Under the pieces are notes generated by a model. It made no database searches. It worked only from the letters and a program-made list of their open reading frames with translations, and was not told the origin of the DNA. A stretch of DNA of 64,000 nucleotides, from positions 62,001 to 126,000 of the forward strand of contig JADNYV010000045.1 of the NCBI GenBank assembly GCA_015501055.1, in the 5' to 3' direction. Position numbers and translations under genes: made by a program. Positions 47,494 to 59,983 of the stretch are shown piece after piece. Positions within the stretch are counted from its first letter, which is position 1. The number at the start of each line of letters is the position of its first letter. Origin of the DNA: Mucidula mucida (Eukaryota; Basidiomycota; Agaricomycetes; Agaricales; Physalacriaceae).

Positions 47494-49579
47494 ATGAAGA
47501 CCAGCGTTAGGCTGCTGCTAATCGCGGCCTTGGGACGCCTCGCGCGCAGCCAGACCGTAGTCCTCGACTGTGAGTCCGCCGCCTACTAGTGTGTGCTACG
47601 CAGTGTATTCTAATCTACGACTCTAGACGGAACCTTTGTCGGCCAGACGAACACCACGACAAACATCACATCTTTCTTGGGAGTACGATATGCGGATCCG
47701 CCCTTGGGGGAACTACGTTGGCGTCCACCGGTCACCCCGCCCTCGTCCGACCTGGGTGTTGTAAACGCGGCTGCCGTATGCCTGCTTATGAAGTCACCGG
47801 CATCGCCACTAATGAACGTGTTAGTTTGGCCCAAGCTGCATCGCGACAGCCACTCCTGGTGCTATTCCAAGCTCGCAGTCAGAAGACTGCCTTTACGCAA
47901 ATGTTCTTCGCGTCCTTGATAGATGCCCCACTTTCGCTAAATCAACGCGTCTTCTAGGTCTATATCCCGGCATTGGCTTCTGAGCCGCTACCAGTTCTCG
48001 TCTTCTTCCACGGCGGTGGATTCCAAGGAGGTGATTCGCGTGGAAACACTCCTACATATTTGCTCCCGTCCTCAAGCACTCCATTTGTCTTTGTAACCTT
48101 CGAATACCGCCTTGGCGCATTCGGCTTTTTGAGTCAGTGTTCTTTCGTTATTCATCACGGCTTTCGTCCGCTGATGCTCCGCTGCAGGCGGCAAGGAAGT
48201 TGGGGAAGATGGCACCTACAACGTTGGAATGTTGGACCAAGTGCGTTGTCATCACTCCGGCGCTTTCCAGCTCTAATGATAACCGCCATGATAGCGCGCC
48301 GGGTTACGGTGGATACAGCGGTACATCAGCAGTTTTGGCGGCGATCCGAGGTGAAGTTTTCGTGACTTCTTCTTCTGTGATTGCTGAAGAGCATTCTTAG
48401 CCAAGTAACTATATGGGGACAGTCTGCAGGCGCTGGGGCGACAATGTTTCACGTACGTAGCGAAGCTTCTTCCCCCAACTAATGTTCATTTTCACCAGCT
48501 AATTGCGAACGGCGGGGATAGTGAAGGATTGTTTCAACGTGTAATGGGCGACAGTCCATCGCTGAGCTACATGCCTCGGGCAGATTCTGCATACGATCAA
48601 TCGATCTTCAACGATTTCACGTCTCTCGCGTAGGTCTAAGCCCTTTATCTCCTTCGACTGGTTCTGAACCTAGGCGTCACAGTGACTGTTCCAACGCGTC
48701 GAACATAATGGACTGTCTGAGAAATGCGACTTCCAGGTCCTTGGCTAATGCAGAGAACGGCGTAGCCAAGCTACGGACAACCACTATCTTCGTGTTTGCT
48801 CCAAGAGTGGACGACACCTTTTTCCGTGAACCTCCCGTCGAAGCATTGACCTCTGGAAGATTTTCCCGTATTCCAATCTTTTTCGGGTAGGCCTTCTTTC
48901 GCCGTCACCTAGATCAGAAGGATGAACATGCCACCAGAGGAAACACGAATGAAGGTGCCGGTTGGGCTTCCGATCTCTCCGGCGACGCAAATACCTCTCT
49001 CAATAACGCGACAGAAGTTACGGTGTACAACCTCCTGCGAGGGCAATATGGCAGTCTCACAAACGAGTCTTTCAATCGTGCTTTAGAGCTATATCCATTA
49101 GAAGACTACGGAACCTACGATCTCCAAGGTCAACAGATGTACGGCGAGGCGCGCTATATATGCTCTGCCGTTCTTATCACCGAAAACGCGGCCAAGTTTG
49201 GCCTACCGTCGTTCCATTACCATTATAATAATGCGCATCTTGGATCTGGGCATAGCAGCGAGCTTGCGGCGCTCTATAATGCCCCCAGTAGCAACGCCAA
49301 TGCCAATGACACCGCTCTGTTTGAGAACATGCGCCAGTACTGGACGTCGTTCGCCACTTCTGGGCGGCCGGTCGCGAGCAATGCATTATCTTGGAGGGTT
49401 CGTTATTGAATTTGGTCTCTGTTCGTGAATCTCACGGCCGTTTTTAGGCTGTGAGCATATTAGACGGGAGTCTTAGAATGAGACTCGACCCATCCGACAT
49501 GACGATGGAACGGGTGCCGAGTGAACAGGCTGCTCGATGCGACTTTTGGCATGGTCTGCATCAAGAATTAAGTACCTGA
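47494..49579 (+). CDS. Type-B carboxylesterase/lipase, block 2
   Basis: ATG 47494, signal peptide (MKTSVRLLLIAALGRLARSQ), about eleven exons. Readable in frame are FLGVRYADPPLGELRWRPP, SEDCLYANV, the oxyanion-hole HGGGFQGG, LRWIQRYISSFGGDP, and the nucleophile elbow VTIWGQSAGAG (GxSxG; the usual Glu before Ser is Gln). Then follow the acidic-residue loop GNTNEGAG, GHSSELAALY with the catalytic His, and a C-terminus ARCDFWHG. Such enzymes are secreted and cleave ester bonds. All junctions fit except exon 9 to 10 (about 48881-48917), which is one base out at a T5/G3 run. It stops inside the next tandem block (Ser-Thr-stop at 49571-49579), so the ancestral C-terminus may have been cut by the duplication. 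It lies next to the MFS gene on the same strand. Confidence 0.86.
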
Positions 49580-51905
49580 AATGCCTGTATATTTACAACA
49601 AACACGTTACTGCACTGAAAGAAACGTGCACGGCAGACTTCGAGCTCAGAGATAGTGTGATGAGAGTGAAACGATGCAACGATGCAAGTTCGCATTCCGC
49701 GTAGGCCCAGTCCGCCATTTGGAGGTGTACAATCTGATTGAGAGGCTTCCATCATCTGAGGTTCATACAAAGCATTACTCGAATGACTCCGCTGACACTA
49801 GCCTTAGCCTACACGAATCCAGTATCCTACGCACCACTTACTGCGGAGAGGAATCTTCCCTCTGTTACCAAAGAGTTGCCCGAACACCATGCTGCCGCAG
49901 ATTGGCCATACACTCTAGCACATCACTCCGAAGGTCACCTCCGTTCCGAACTCCGAGGACGACAGATGATACACTGTGCATTCCTCCTCCTTGGCCAGCG
50001 CGCGAGTAGAGCATGGGGATGAGAGCGTCTACCGGTTGACGCTCTTCCGCCCACACCAGCACCAGCGACGTAAGTGCCGGCAGAAGATGGCCTTCAGTCA
50101 TCTCCCACTAAACAGTGATGGTCCTAACTCAGCTTCGATGACGCGCAACGCTCGTAGATTCTTCATGCTATGAAGCGCATCAATTAGACTCTCCTCCAAC
50201 GTGGGTTTCTCAGTGCTGACTGGGTTGAAGAATCCCTCGCTAGAGTCAATGTCATCAACGTATCTGCCCCGCATAATGACAGCGAATGTCTGTAGTGCGC
50301 ATCCGGAACGAACCAAGAAACTGGGCAGAATAGTGAAGGAATTGGTCCAGTCTACTGGGTCCCAGTATTTACGTGTCGCATACGGATCGGGAGGCATCAT
50401 GGTGAGGCTTTGTAGGCCGGGAATGGTGATACATTCGAAAAACGAGCCGAGCGAACTTATCCATGGTGGTCGGCAATGGTCACCCAATTTAAACTCCGAC
50501 GCTGGCTGAGGCCGTGGTCACGTACTTGAGGCTGAATTGCTGGCCTCCCACCTCACTTTTGGGACATGTTTGTATGGAAGAAAAGCATGGCATGATGCAT
50601 CTCAAGAAAGTTATGGTTGCAGATTTTTTTCTTTTGCTTCTCTTCAAGTAGTAGAGTCATCCAGCAGCCCTTTCAACATGTAAATAAGAAATCTGCAACG
50701 ATAACTTTTATTCAAGGAATATTCTAAGAATTTTCGAATTTTCCCCAAGACCTGAGATGTGACGATACGAGCTCCATCCTTTGCAGAGGAATCAGCTCTT
50801 TGGATCCCGTTTGGCAGGGGTTTCCTTTTTGGGCAATACCACTTTCTCGATCACCAATTTCTGGCCCGGTTGCCGACCACCATTATCCAGATCACAGAGT
50901 CGAGAATAAGGGTAGAGATGTTAAGACTGAATGATGGGTATCCAACGACTGGTAGCTCAAGGTTATAAAGGTATGGCCTGAGAACGAGTGCTCGATGATT
51001 GCCATCCGTGAACTCGTCGTTTAGATGCCTCAGATACTGCACGTTAACAAACCTCGCGGAGTTGTCGCCAGGGCAGTGCATCAGCGACAGAGCGGAATCT
51101 CATAGGTTAGCCCTTGCGATTCAGAAGTGTAAAACTGGTTAATGAGGTGCGTCATGGAACAAGCCCTGTATGGCCGAGCGCGCAGGACCGTTGTTCACCA
51201 AGGTCAGAGACTCCAGAAGAGACTCCGATTCTTGTATATAGGGTCCCAGAAGATTGGCGTCCTGAAGATTCATACACAACTCCGCAACCCTCCACTGAGC
51301 GTAATGTTGGTATACATCTGAGACCAGCTCGAGATGATAATCGTAGGTCTCCTCGTATGGAAAGTTGTTGTCACAATCATCAGTCGTGTGTCGATCTTCG
51401 TAAGGAATTTCAACCTTGACCGAGATTGGAATATCCCCGCATCGTTCGAGATAGTGCTGGTATAGATCGAGGCCGTCCGCATAAGGTGCAACGCATATAT
51501 TCCAGATCGAGGGCGTGCATAGCGCTATGTCGAGCAGACGAGGCTGATGGAGAGTGCAGTCTTATATTCGCTGCGCTCGAATGACGTGCAAGCAGATGCA
51601 AAGATGATACCGAGTACTTCGGTTGGAAATCGGCGAATAGAGGAAGAACGTATAAACTGGGTACTTCGCTGAATGTGGCGATTGAGATGCGCGTGGTGCG
51701 CTTTCAGCGCGTCAAGCATCGACTCGACGCGCGCGATCTCCCCCGCCAATACTGCCATATCGGCACATGGGTTCTCCAAACTGCTCTTGAGGCAAGAGAC
51801 CTCGGATTGAACGGGGTTTTGATACGCTCTGGCGATACTTTCTTCGAAGAAGAGTTTGTAAGGAGTCAACGTGATTGAGGTATGACATTTCGGGCACAGT
51901 TCCAT
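49571..51905 (-). pseudogene. F-box/LRR protein, block 3, split by a TIR element
   Basis: Nearly identical to block 2, including the F-box deletion and the inserted element at 50464-50882. Confidence 0.78.
50464..50882. mobile_element. 419-bp non-autonomous TIR element (MITE-A), block 3
   Basis: Same element, same site and same TTATCCA flanks (50457-50463, 50883-50889) as in block 2. It was therefore copied by duplication, not inserted a second time. Confidence 0.88.
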
Positions 51906-52305
51906 AGAGGTCTCAGGTCATTGCTTTCGAGACAGGTCAAAAGGTAAGAAAGAAAGGGAAGCAGGAAGGCGTACTAGATAATTTCAGCGCGAAAGTAATG
52001 CGTCAGACGCTCCCTGGATTGGAATCATGAGGAGTCGGTATTGTAAATGATTCTCAGCCCACTAACCCTTGAGTACAAACAGTCTGTTGTATTATGTGCG
52101 TGTCTCAAGGAAACTTCGATGATGGATGTTGGGAGCAACGCTCAAGCGCTCAGGCTCAAGCCGGGTTAAATACTTACCGGCACATTCCGGCAGGCAGGCA
52201 CCGTGTTAGAGAACGAGTGCATTCAGGCAGAGCTAAATTCCTGAATAACTATGGAATTTCGAGGTTTGAAACAATCAGGAATGTAATACGACGGAGCAGT
52301 CATGT

Positions 52306-53672
52306 TCATCCCCAGAGAACCAAGTCATCTAGACAAACGTGAGTTCCTAGACGTGTGCATGGTTTAGTGTTAAACGTTTCGGGCAACTGGGACGAACGCA
52401 CAACTGCGTATCCACCGGGAAAGGCGTCGTTGAACGCGGTAGGGTCACCCACAAGCAGCAATCCATCGCTGCCTGCCAGATAGTAAAGGAAGGTAGCCGG
52501 TTTGCCTACACGAGGAGTAAAAACATCAACCGTTTCCCGATGCTGCACAAGAACACGTACTGTTATCCGTGTTAACCCATTGCGCTGTGATTTTCTGGGT
52601 AGAAGTCGAATAAGTCCAGATCGCGGATTCAGACTACCGATGTTTTCGAGGTAGGTTGAGCGTTGGATCTCGCATGTCAGGCATCACGTACATTTTGGCC
52701 GCTATATGAGTTGCCAGCGGGGGAGGGAGGTGCGTTAGCGTCCGCTGCCAAAGCGGTCAATAAAAATCTTCAATACTAGGTAACACAAGGGGCTCACTGT
52801 GGGACGTGCCAGTGAGTATAAGATAGCTGTATGGGTTGTGATTAAAACATGCGGGTTATCTCATATATCTCGAGGAACGAACTTTGGACTGCCTGACGAC
52901 AAGTTGTCGTCGGAGCTCGCTGGTCCAACGACAGCTCCTAGAAGGGGGTGTGCTGGATCGGTGGGAATCTGTGAATACAGTCCTTCAGATGACTGGTCCG
53001 AAGTAATGTGGTAGATTATGCATTACATGCTCCTGAAGGTCAATGGTGGTGTAGGCATTCTGTTTCATGAACGCCGTGACTTGGAGAGCGTCCGTAGTAC
53101 TCGCGGTAATACCATATCTGGTAGACAACAAACAATCAACACATTGCACTTTCCTGATGGTAGAACACAAACCTCCTGGTCGAGGGGTTGACATAAGCTT
53201 CGTTCACGTATCCAACCAACCCTCCGTTATCCGCGCGTGTGACCTTGATGATACTTTTTCGAACCAAGTCATGAACGGGCTCCAATCTGAATGCACAGAT
53301 CAGCATACCTTTGAATACCAGCGGAGCCGGACGGTGTGGCGCGACGGGCTGAAGGGAAAATCAGCATCAGGGGGATCATTGTAAAACAAAATTATACTAC
53401 TTACCAGACCCCATCCTTGTCGGAATGTGACGACGGCCAGGCAGAATGGTCGCGCGTTCAAAGTTGGGAGTCGCTGGGCCCAATCCGCGCGCCATCCGCT
53501 TAGCATTCGTTTCTCTAACGGAGTAGGAGATCGTCTCTTCGATGGGTGCCACAGGAGCTCTAGCCACTGCGAGTGGACCATTGCTAGAGGGAGCGCGAGG
53601 AGCGTTGAGTGTTGTAGACGAAGCAGACGCGATGAAAAGCGCCAAAGGCACTAAACGAAGGACGTTGAACAT
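52306..53672 (-). CDS. Secreted protein S1, block 3
   Basis: Same length as the other S1 copies. Exon 1 differs from blocks 1 and 2 in a short patch (about 53562-53608) that is instead identical to S2 of the same block, which suggests gene conversion. The rest is as in S1 of block 1. Confidence 0.83.
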
Positions 53673-54363
53673 TGCGAGAAGTAAATGAGCGTGGTGATAG
53701 ACAGAGGCGGCGACGATTTCTGACAGACAATGCACTCTTATAATGCGGGAGCGTACATTTAGGGGCCGAGGTATGTATACGATTCCCGTCGATGAGCTCC
53801 TAGACCTGCCAAGAGGCGTCTTCGGCGAAGGCGGAGTCAAAACCTCCGTAAAGCTTCACTGCGGTACATGAAAGAGCGAACATGCAACTGATGAAAGAGC
53901 AAACATGCACGTACCTTGTGTATAATTAAATTGAAATAAAATTTCATAACGAGCCAGTACCAGGAACATTTAGAGGAACGAACGCTTGTCTTGACGAGAC
54001 CTCTTGTAGCCAGAAACCTGTTTTAGCGCGTACTATAAGAGCGGAGAATCACCGACGCTAAATGAATTCCCGTACCAGCCAACCATTGTCGGGGAGGTAC
54101 GTGTTCTGGCGCAAGAACAGCGGCCACCGGCTACTATCTCGAAGTCTCATAAGTATATCGGCTTCCTGACCATGACTCGCGATAACAAAACGTAAAAGAG
54201 AACGAGTCGGCAGCGCTTAAATTCCAGGCTATAATAAAGGAGAATCTACTAAGCAACCTGATTAACTACGGGATTCCGATGCAAACGATCGGGAATGTGA
54301 TTACGATGGAGCAGTCATGTTCATGTCCAGAGAACCAAGGCATCTAGAGCACCAACGTGAATT

Positions 54364-55686
54364 CCTAGATGTATGCATGACTTAGCGTTAAACGTTTCAG
54401 GCAACTGGGACGAACGCACAACTTGGTATCCACCGGGCGCGACGCTGTTGATCGCGGTAGGGTCCCCCACAAGAAGCAATGAATCGCTGCTTGGAAGATA
54501 GTATAGGAACGTAGCCGGTTTGCCTACATGAAGGTAAAACCATCAACAACTGAGGATTCAAATCCTGCACAGGAACACTTACTGGAGTCCGTGTTAACCC
54601 ATTGCGCTGTGATTTTCTGGGTAGAAGTCGAATAAGTCCAGATCATCGATTCAGACTACAGACGTTTTCGAGAGGGTTAGAGCATTGATCTCTCCTGTCA
54701 GGCACCACGTACTTTGCTGCTACTAAATGAGTTGCCAGCGGCGGAGGGAGGTGCATTAGCGGCGGCTGTCCTAGCAGTCAATAGAGCACTTGGATAGGTG
54801 AAACAAGGGACTTACTGTGGGACGTGCCGGTGAGTTGACAATAGCTGTATTAGTTATGACTGAGCATGCGAGTATCACATAGATCTCGAGAAACGAACTT
54901 GGCGCTGCCTGATGACAAGTTGTCGTTAGTGCTTGATCCTGCAACGACAGCTCCTAGAAGGGGGTGTGATGAATCGGTGGGATACTGTGAATAAATTCTT
55001 TCAGATGAAGTGTTTAGAGTAATGCGACAGATTAAGCCTTACAGGCTCCTGAAGGTCAATGGTAGTGTAGGAATTCTGATTCATGACCGGCGTGACTTGG
55101 AGAGCGCTCCCAGCACCCGTGGTGACACCATACCTGATAGACAACAAACAGTCAACACATTGCCCTACCCTGACGGTAAAGAACAAACCTCTTGCTTGAG
55201 CTGTTGTTGATAAAAACTTTCTTCACGAATCCAACAAACCCTCCGTTATCCGCGCGTGTGACCTTGATGCTACTATTGCGAACCCAGTCATCAGCAGGCT
55301 CCAATCTGAACGCACGCATTGGCATACCCAGTAAAACTAGCAGAGCCTGACGGCGTAGCGCGACGGGCTGCAGGAAAGATCAGCATCAGGAGGATCATTG
55401 TAATAACGGAATACATACCAGACCCCATCCTTGTCGGACTGTGACGACGGCCAGGCAGAATGGTCGCGCGTTCAAAGTTGGGAGCCGCTGGACCCAATCC
55501 GCGCGCCATCCGCTTAGCATTCGTTTCTCTGACGGGGTAGACGACCGAATCTTCGATGGATACCACAGGAGCTCTAGCCACTGCGAGTGGACCATTGCTA
55601 GAGGGAGCGCGAGGAGCGTTGAGTGTTGTAGACGAAGCAGACGCGATGAAAAGCGCCAAAGGCACTAAACGAAGGATGTTGAACAT
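54364..55686 (-). CDS. Secreted protein S2, block 3
   Basis: The start at 55686 and exon 1 read through in frame (signal peptide, AVARAPVVSIED, NAKRMARGLGP). The later exons show the same motifs as the other S2 copies. The 3' part is the most diverged among the three blocks and is partly S1-like. The stop position is approximate. Confidence 0.7.
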
Positions 55687-56468
55687 TGCGAGAAGTAAAC
55701 GAGCGTGGTGGTAGAAGAGGCGGCGGTGATTTCTGACAGACAAGGCACTCTTATATTGCGGGAGCGTACATCTAGGGGCTGACATATGTGCGGAGATGAG
55801 CTCCTAAGGATCCTAAGCCTGACAAGAGGCGTCTTCGGCGAAGGCGGAGCCAAAGCTACCGTACAAGTTCATTGCGGTGCTTGACAATCAAAGAGCGGGA
55901 TCACTTGGTGGCGTGACCTCGACGGTCGAACCACGTACCTTGTGTATATTTAGATTGCAATGAAATTTCGAATTGAGCCACTATCAAGAACTTTGAGAAG
56001 CCTGGAACAGACGAACGTTTGCCTCAACAGAATGTCACCTCTTGTAGCCAGAAACTCGTAGTACTGAATACCAGCCAACAATTTTGTCCTGCAGAGTCAG
56101 GGAGGCTCCCTTGTGAAGGCGCAACAACGGTTACAGTCACGTCAATCGCGATCGCTAACGGCCAAGACCTTGACCTTATTTCAACTCCGCTTACTACCGT
56201 CAAGAGGAGCGATGGTACAAGTAGAAAAGCGTACATGATGTACTGATAATGAGCGTCGGAATGACACTTTGCTTTCAGAGCCAGATCCAAGGTTGATTTT
56301 TGCTGCCCTGCATTGCGTATATGTGCGGCTGCTCGCAGGAGACGACACCGACAATCTTGCAGATACGAGGTTCGGGCAAGTCGATCGCAAGGAAATGAAC
56401 GTTGGCACGCTATAATGTACAAGAGGAGTGAATAAAAAAAATGAAGAGTCAAATGTAAGACCTGCTTC
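55687..56468. other. S2 upstream region and right edge of the repeat array
   Basis: 55690-56090 is the S2 5' flank seen in the other blocks, diverged. 56124-56246 holds a short open frame (TTVTVTSIAIANGQDLDL..., stop at 56246). It is matched by RTVIVTPIAITNGQDLD at 21010-20942 on the other strand, so it may be the end of an unrecognised gene. Nothing else is seen before IPK1. Confidence 0.5.
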
Positions 56469-57871
56469 TTAGGCTTCCACGTTGGAGTCGACCCAATCAT
56501 CCAAACACGTCTTTCTGTCCTCCAGCGCAACCTCTCGATATGCATCTACAATAATTTGGTCAAGCTTCTCCCACTTCTGCAGCCTGTTCATATTCTTCGG
56601 GTCAAGGTCAATGATAGTGACTTTGGACGGATCGATGGCCGTTGGGGGACGAGAAGGATCTAATAGATCCATGCGTATGATGACGGAGCAGTCCTTGAAG
56701 GTAGCGGAAAGAAGATACGCGAGGAGGTAATATCGAAGGTTCTCTGGATTTGGCGAGGCGTGATTGAATGGCGGTTGAGACAAATAATTGTCGATGAAGG
56801 ATGCCCAATCGGCGAGTGTGGGATTGGGAGCGCCAACTCCGACAGCGGGAGGCGAACCATAAGTGGTAACCTCTGCGACAGTGTGAGCTCGCTTCCAGAG
56901 AAGAGAGAGACCTTCAATATCTAGCGCATCAAGTGTCCGCTGAATCTTGTTTAGAACACGAAGGACAGGCGTATCAATGAGAAGTGGGAGCATCGCATCC
57001 GCGAAAGCCTCTTGCATGACGTCGTCAGTTTCTTCTGCGTTTTCCAACATGAGGAACCTCTTCAAAGGCGCGCGTTAATGGCAGTTGTGATCACTTGAAG
57101 AAAGTCTTACCTCTGCGGTGCCTATCTTCTTACCGCGTACGAATACTTTGAGATTGTTGACACTCCCGTCGCTCTTTAGCCAGTTGTCGTAGAGTGAATA
57201 CACGGCCTTGCGCATCCGCGCCGGATTGTTGGAAAAGAGATCGAGCGGGCAATAACCAAGAGACACAGATTCGCCTTCGCCAGACCGCATATGCGAGTGC
57301 ATGCAAAACCGACACGTACTGGACTTTATCGGGTGATTTATTTCAGATAAATGCGTCTTGTTGGGCAAAAAGGACCATTTGGGCTACCACAAGGTCAGCA
57401 AGGCCCGGATCTCGATTGAGCGCTCACTTTGATTTCAACAGCCAGCGCAACGCCACCGACGAGATCGTTGGCCAGCACAGCCTTGGTCTTGGACGTGTCT
57501 ATACCGCCGACGGCGCTGCGCTCAAGCGGGCGATCTACGTTGTGTGCGCGCGCGAATTCGGTTAGCCACGCCTCATCTACGCGCACCGAACGCAGGCGGG
57601 GCAGATGGACCGGTGGAATCAGCCTCTCCATGCACTGTTCTTGAAAGACGATGGATGCATCGTCGGGCTCCTCGTCCCCGACGTCCAGCCCAAACTGGGA
57701 CTTTTCCAAGACTGGCGTCTGCACCCCCGACTTTCGCAGACGGAGGACGGTGCCATCGAGCTCAGCATTAGGCGGTCCGATATACGAGAAGACGATGGTC
57801 GCGCCGCCCTCTGAGATGTATTTCCAGTGTGATGGAAGAGTGGAGGAAACGCTGAAAATGGAAACCGACAT
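56469..57871 (-). CDS. IPK1: Inositol-pentakisphosphate 2-kinase
   Basis: Three exons, 57871-57428, 57383-57111 and 57059-56469, total 1,308 bases, 435 residues, all in frame. Family marks: W-x-YISEGGATIVFSYIG near the start (ATP site), VLRLRK, AVEIKPKWSFLPNKTHLS across the first junction, CRFCMH, YCPLDLFS, and in the last exon DCSVIIRM and VTIIDLDPKNMNRLQKWEKL with the metal-binding Asp pair. The enzyme converts InsP5 to phytate (InsP6) in the nucleus, needed for mRNA export in yeast. It lies just outside the tandem array with normal spacing and no damage. Confidence 0.93.
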
Positions 57872-58558
57872 GGCTCGTCCCGGACGTCCCTTGTCTTGGC
57901 AGAACTGAGTGATGGCGGTGGTGGTTGTAGTTCAAGAAACGGATTTGATCTATCCACGCTCAATATGTTGCTTCAATCAGCTAACACACATCCGAATTAC
58001 TGGTAAGGCTGTCCCTGACGACCCTGTTCAGCGCTCGCTGTATTCATTCGCACAATGGCTACTGTAGGTGAAGAGAGTCTAACGGTGCAATTAGAATGTG
58101 AGTTCATCCGTCATTCATGGCCAGGGAAAAGGGAAGATGTCATTGTCAAGAGAAACTGAATGTGTACATAGAGCCAAACCTCAACTTGAAAGTCGGAGTG
58201 CCAGCGCAAACAATCAGTGGTGTTTGGTTGGAAAACGGTCGTGAGCGTCCCCGTGAACGGTTGGGGGACTTCATTCACCTAGACCACGGTGAAGACCTAG
58301 AAGTGTTCGTGCTTCAAGAAGCGGGGAATCGATAAAAACCACAACTTTACATACCACTCGGACCTTTGGCTGCAGGTGAGACCGAATCTAACAAACAGAG
58401 AGAGTAAGCATGAACCTTCTATTGACAGTGAAAGACAACATTCGACGAAACACGTCAATAGTACTGAGTGTTAGATTGACAGATCTCCATGAGTATAGAT
58501 ACACGCGCTCGAATTAGTTAGGTGTTTCTACAGTCCAACAGTCCAACAATAGTGTTGA
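57872..58558. other. Intergenic; possible very small gene
   Basis: An ATG at 58055 (MATVGEESLTVQLE) and an open stretch to a stop at 58335 (ending ...LEVFVLQEAGNR) could be a small spliced gene, but no in-frame GT...AG joint was found and no family is recognised. Otherwise nothing is seen. Confidence 0.25.
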
Positions 58559-59983
58559 TTACTGCTGCTTTTTCTCCTTGGGCTCATAGGCCTCAAGTGC
58601 CTTCAACCGCTCAGTCAAGGTGGGGTGACTGTGGTGATACGCGGAGTACAACCAGTCCACCCAGACGGTCGACAAATTCTTCACATGTAGAGTGATGAGC
58701 GCCTGACCGAGGCGAGTAGACATCGGATCCTCTTTTTCTCCCGTGGCCGATTTGTTGGGGAACTTCTCCTCGACCTCACACGCAAATCGATCTGCCTCCC
58801 ATTCAAACTGTCTCGAGAGGGCGTTCATGCCCATTCCCAGCACTGCCTCAAGCGGCGTCAAAATCATCTGGAACAGCAAAAACGCTACGATTGTCGGAGG
58901 CGCCTGATCGGCAAAGTCGAAGGATCGCAAGAACGGCCGAGAGGGGAGGAAGGCGGGGAAGACAGCAAGAATAGCGAAAATGTGTACTTGGGAGACAAGC
59001 ATCATCTTGGTAGGGTGCATGAAGAACCAATGTCCGAGCTCGTGCGCCAGCACGGCTTCAACTTGTGCAGCACTGCTCTGCTGGAGAAGCGTGTCAAAAA
59101 TGACGATGTGCTTGCTCCAGGGCAGACCGAAGAAGTAAGCGTTGCTGTGACTCGATCGCTTCGAGCCGTCAATCTCGTAAAGATGCTTCAAGGGGAACTT
59201 CATCCGACTTGCCAAAGCCTCCACTCTTTCACGGAGCTGGCCATTTTGGAGCGGAGTAAGCTTGTTGAACAGAGGTTGGATGACGGTCGGGTACAGAATG
59301 ATCATGAGACACTGGAAAGATATCATGAAAGTCATGACCCATGGTACGAAGCGCTCAGGACCTGCCCACTGGAAGATGTAGAGGAAGGCGGCGAGGAACG
59401 GCGAACCGAGCACCACCGCTACAGCCCAACCCTTGAGGAGATCGGTGACAAAAAGCGCAGGTGTTGTCTTGTTAAAACCGTGGCGTTCCTCGAGCACAAA
59501 CGTAGAGTAGACGGAGATGGGAAGAGATGGAAGGGACGAAAGGAAATACAACAGGAAGGAGAACAGGATTGAGTGTGTGATCTCGCCACCCTTAAGATTT
59601 GGGATGGCCGTCGTCTCCCAGCACCACGGATAAAATCCGACATGCAATAGCAGAGAGTCCAAGGTCTGGGTGTACAGCTTGGAGAAAAGCGCAACCCGAG
59701 CTTTTTCTTTGCCATACCGCTGGCTTTTTTCAAACGTCTCGGCAGGGATATGGGCCGCGAGCGCAGGGGGTGGCGCTGCCTTGCTGTACAGTGGGTATTG
59801 GCGTAACCTATGCGACTACTGTAAAGCATTACTGCATGAAGTGTAAAGGAGCACCTACAAGAGAAAACATTCCCACAGAGTCACTCCCCACGAGGTGGCC
59901 TGCACGTACAGTTTCCAGTCAATCGAGTCGTCCGTGCCAACCCAAGCAAGTTGGGTCTGGATCCGGGAAAGAATGAAATCCAT
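58559..59983 (-). CDS. STE24: CAAX prenyl protease STE24 (M48 zinc metalloprotease)
   Basis: Two exons, 59983-59859 and 59807-58559, with a 51-bp intron, encode 457 residues, the family's normal size (yeast 453). The N-terminus is MDFILSRIQTQL; the first exon joins to LLRQYPLYSK. Several membrane segments flank the zinc motif HELGH (in VLAHELGHWFFMHP), and the distal ligand Glu lies in FEWEADRFAC. The enzyme sits in the ER membrane, removes the C-terminal tripeptide from prenylated CAAX proteins and makes the first N-terminal cut of a-factor-type pheromone precursors; basidiomycete mating pheromones are of this class. The tail is Lys/Gln-rich (EPKEKKQQ). No frame break. Confidence 0.95.

Larger units (their letters stand above)
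37889..49570. repeat. Tandem block 2 (11,682 bp)
   Basis: Same gene order as block 1. The extra length is a 419-bp terminal-inverted-repeat element with its 7-bp target duplication in the F-box pseudogene, plus a few single bases. Confidence 0.93.
49571..56090. repeat. Tandem block 3, truncated
   Basis: Contains the F-box pseudogene with MITE-A, S1, S2 and the S2 upstream region. It ends where block 1 has MITE-B; MFS and carboxylesterase are missing. Beyond about 56090 the sequence instead resembles the left arm (20942-21040, reversed), so the right edge keeps the sequence from before MITE-B inserted. Confidence 0.88.

Noticed and set aside
26642..49570. Blocks 1 and 2 as a pure assembly duplication of one locus
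   Set aside because: Not excluded, but block 1 has the empty MITE-A site and a diverged S2 3' patch, so the blocks are not the same sequence twice. Allelic haplotypes joined end to end remain a possibility that only reads can settle.
58117..58335. 72-residue acidic reading frame as a real gene
   Set aside because: No family, no clear splice to the upstream ATG, and no paralog in the window.
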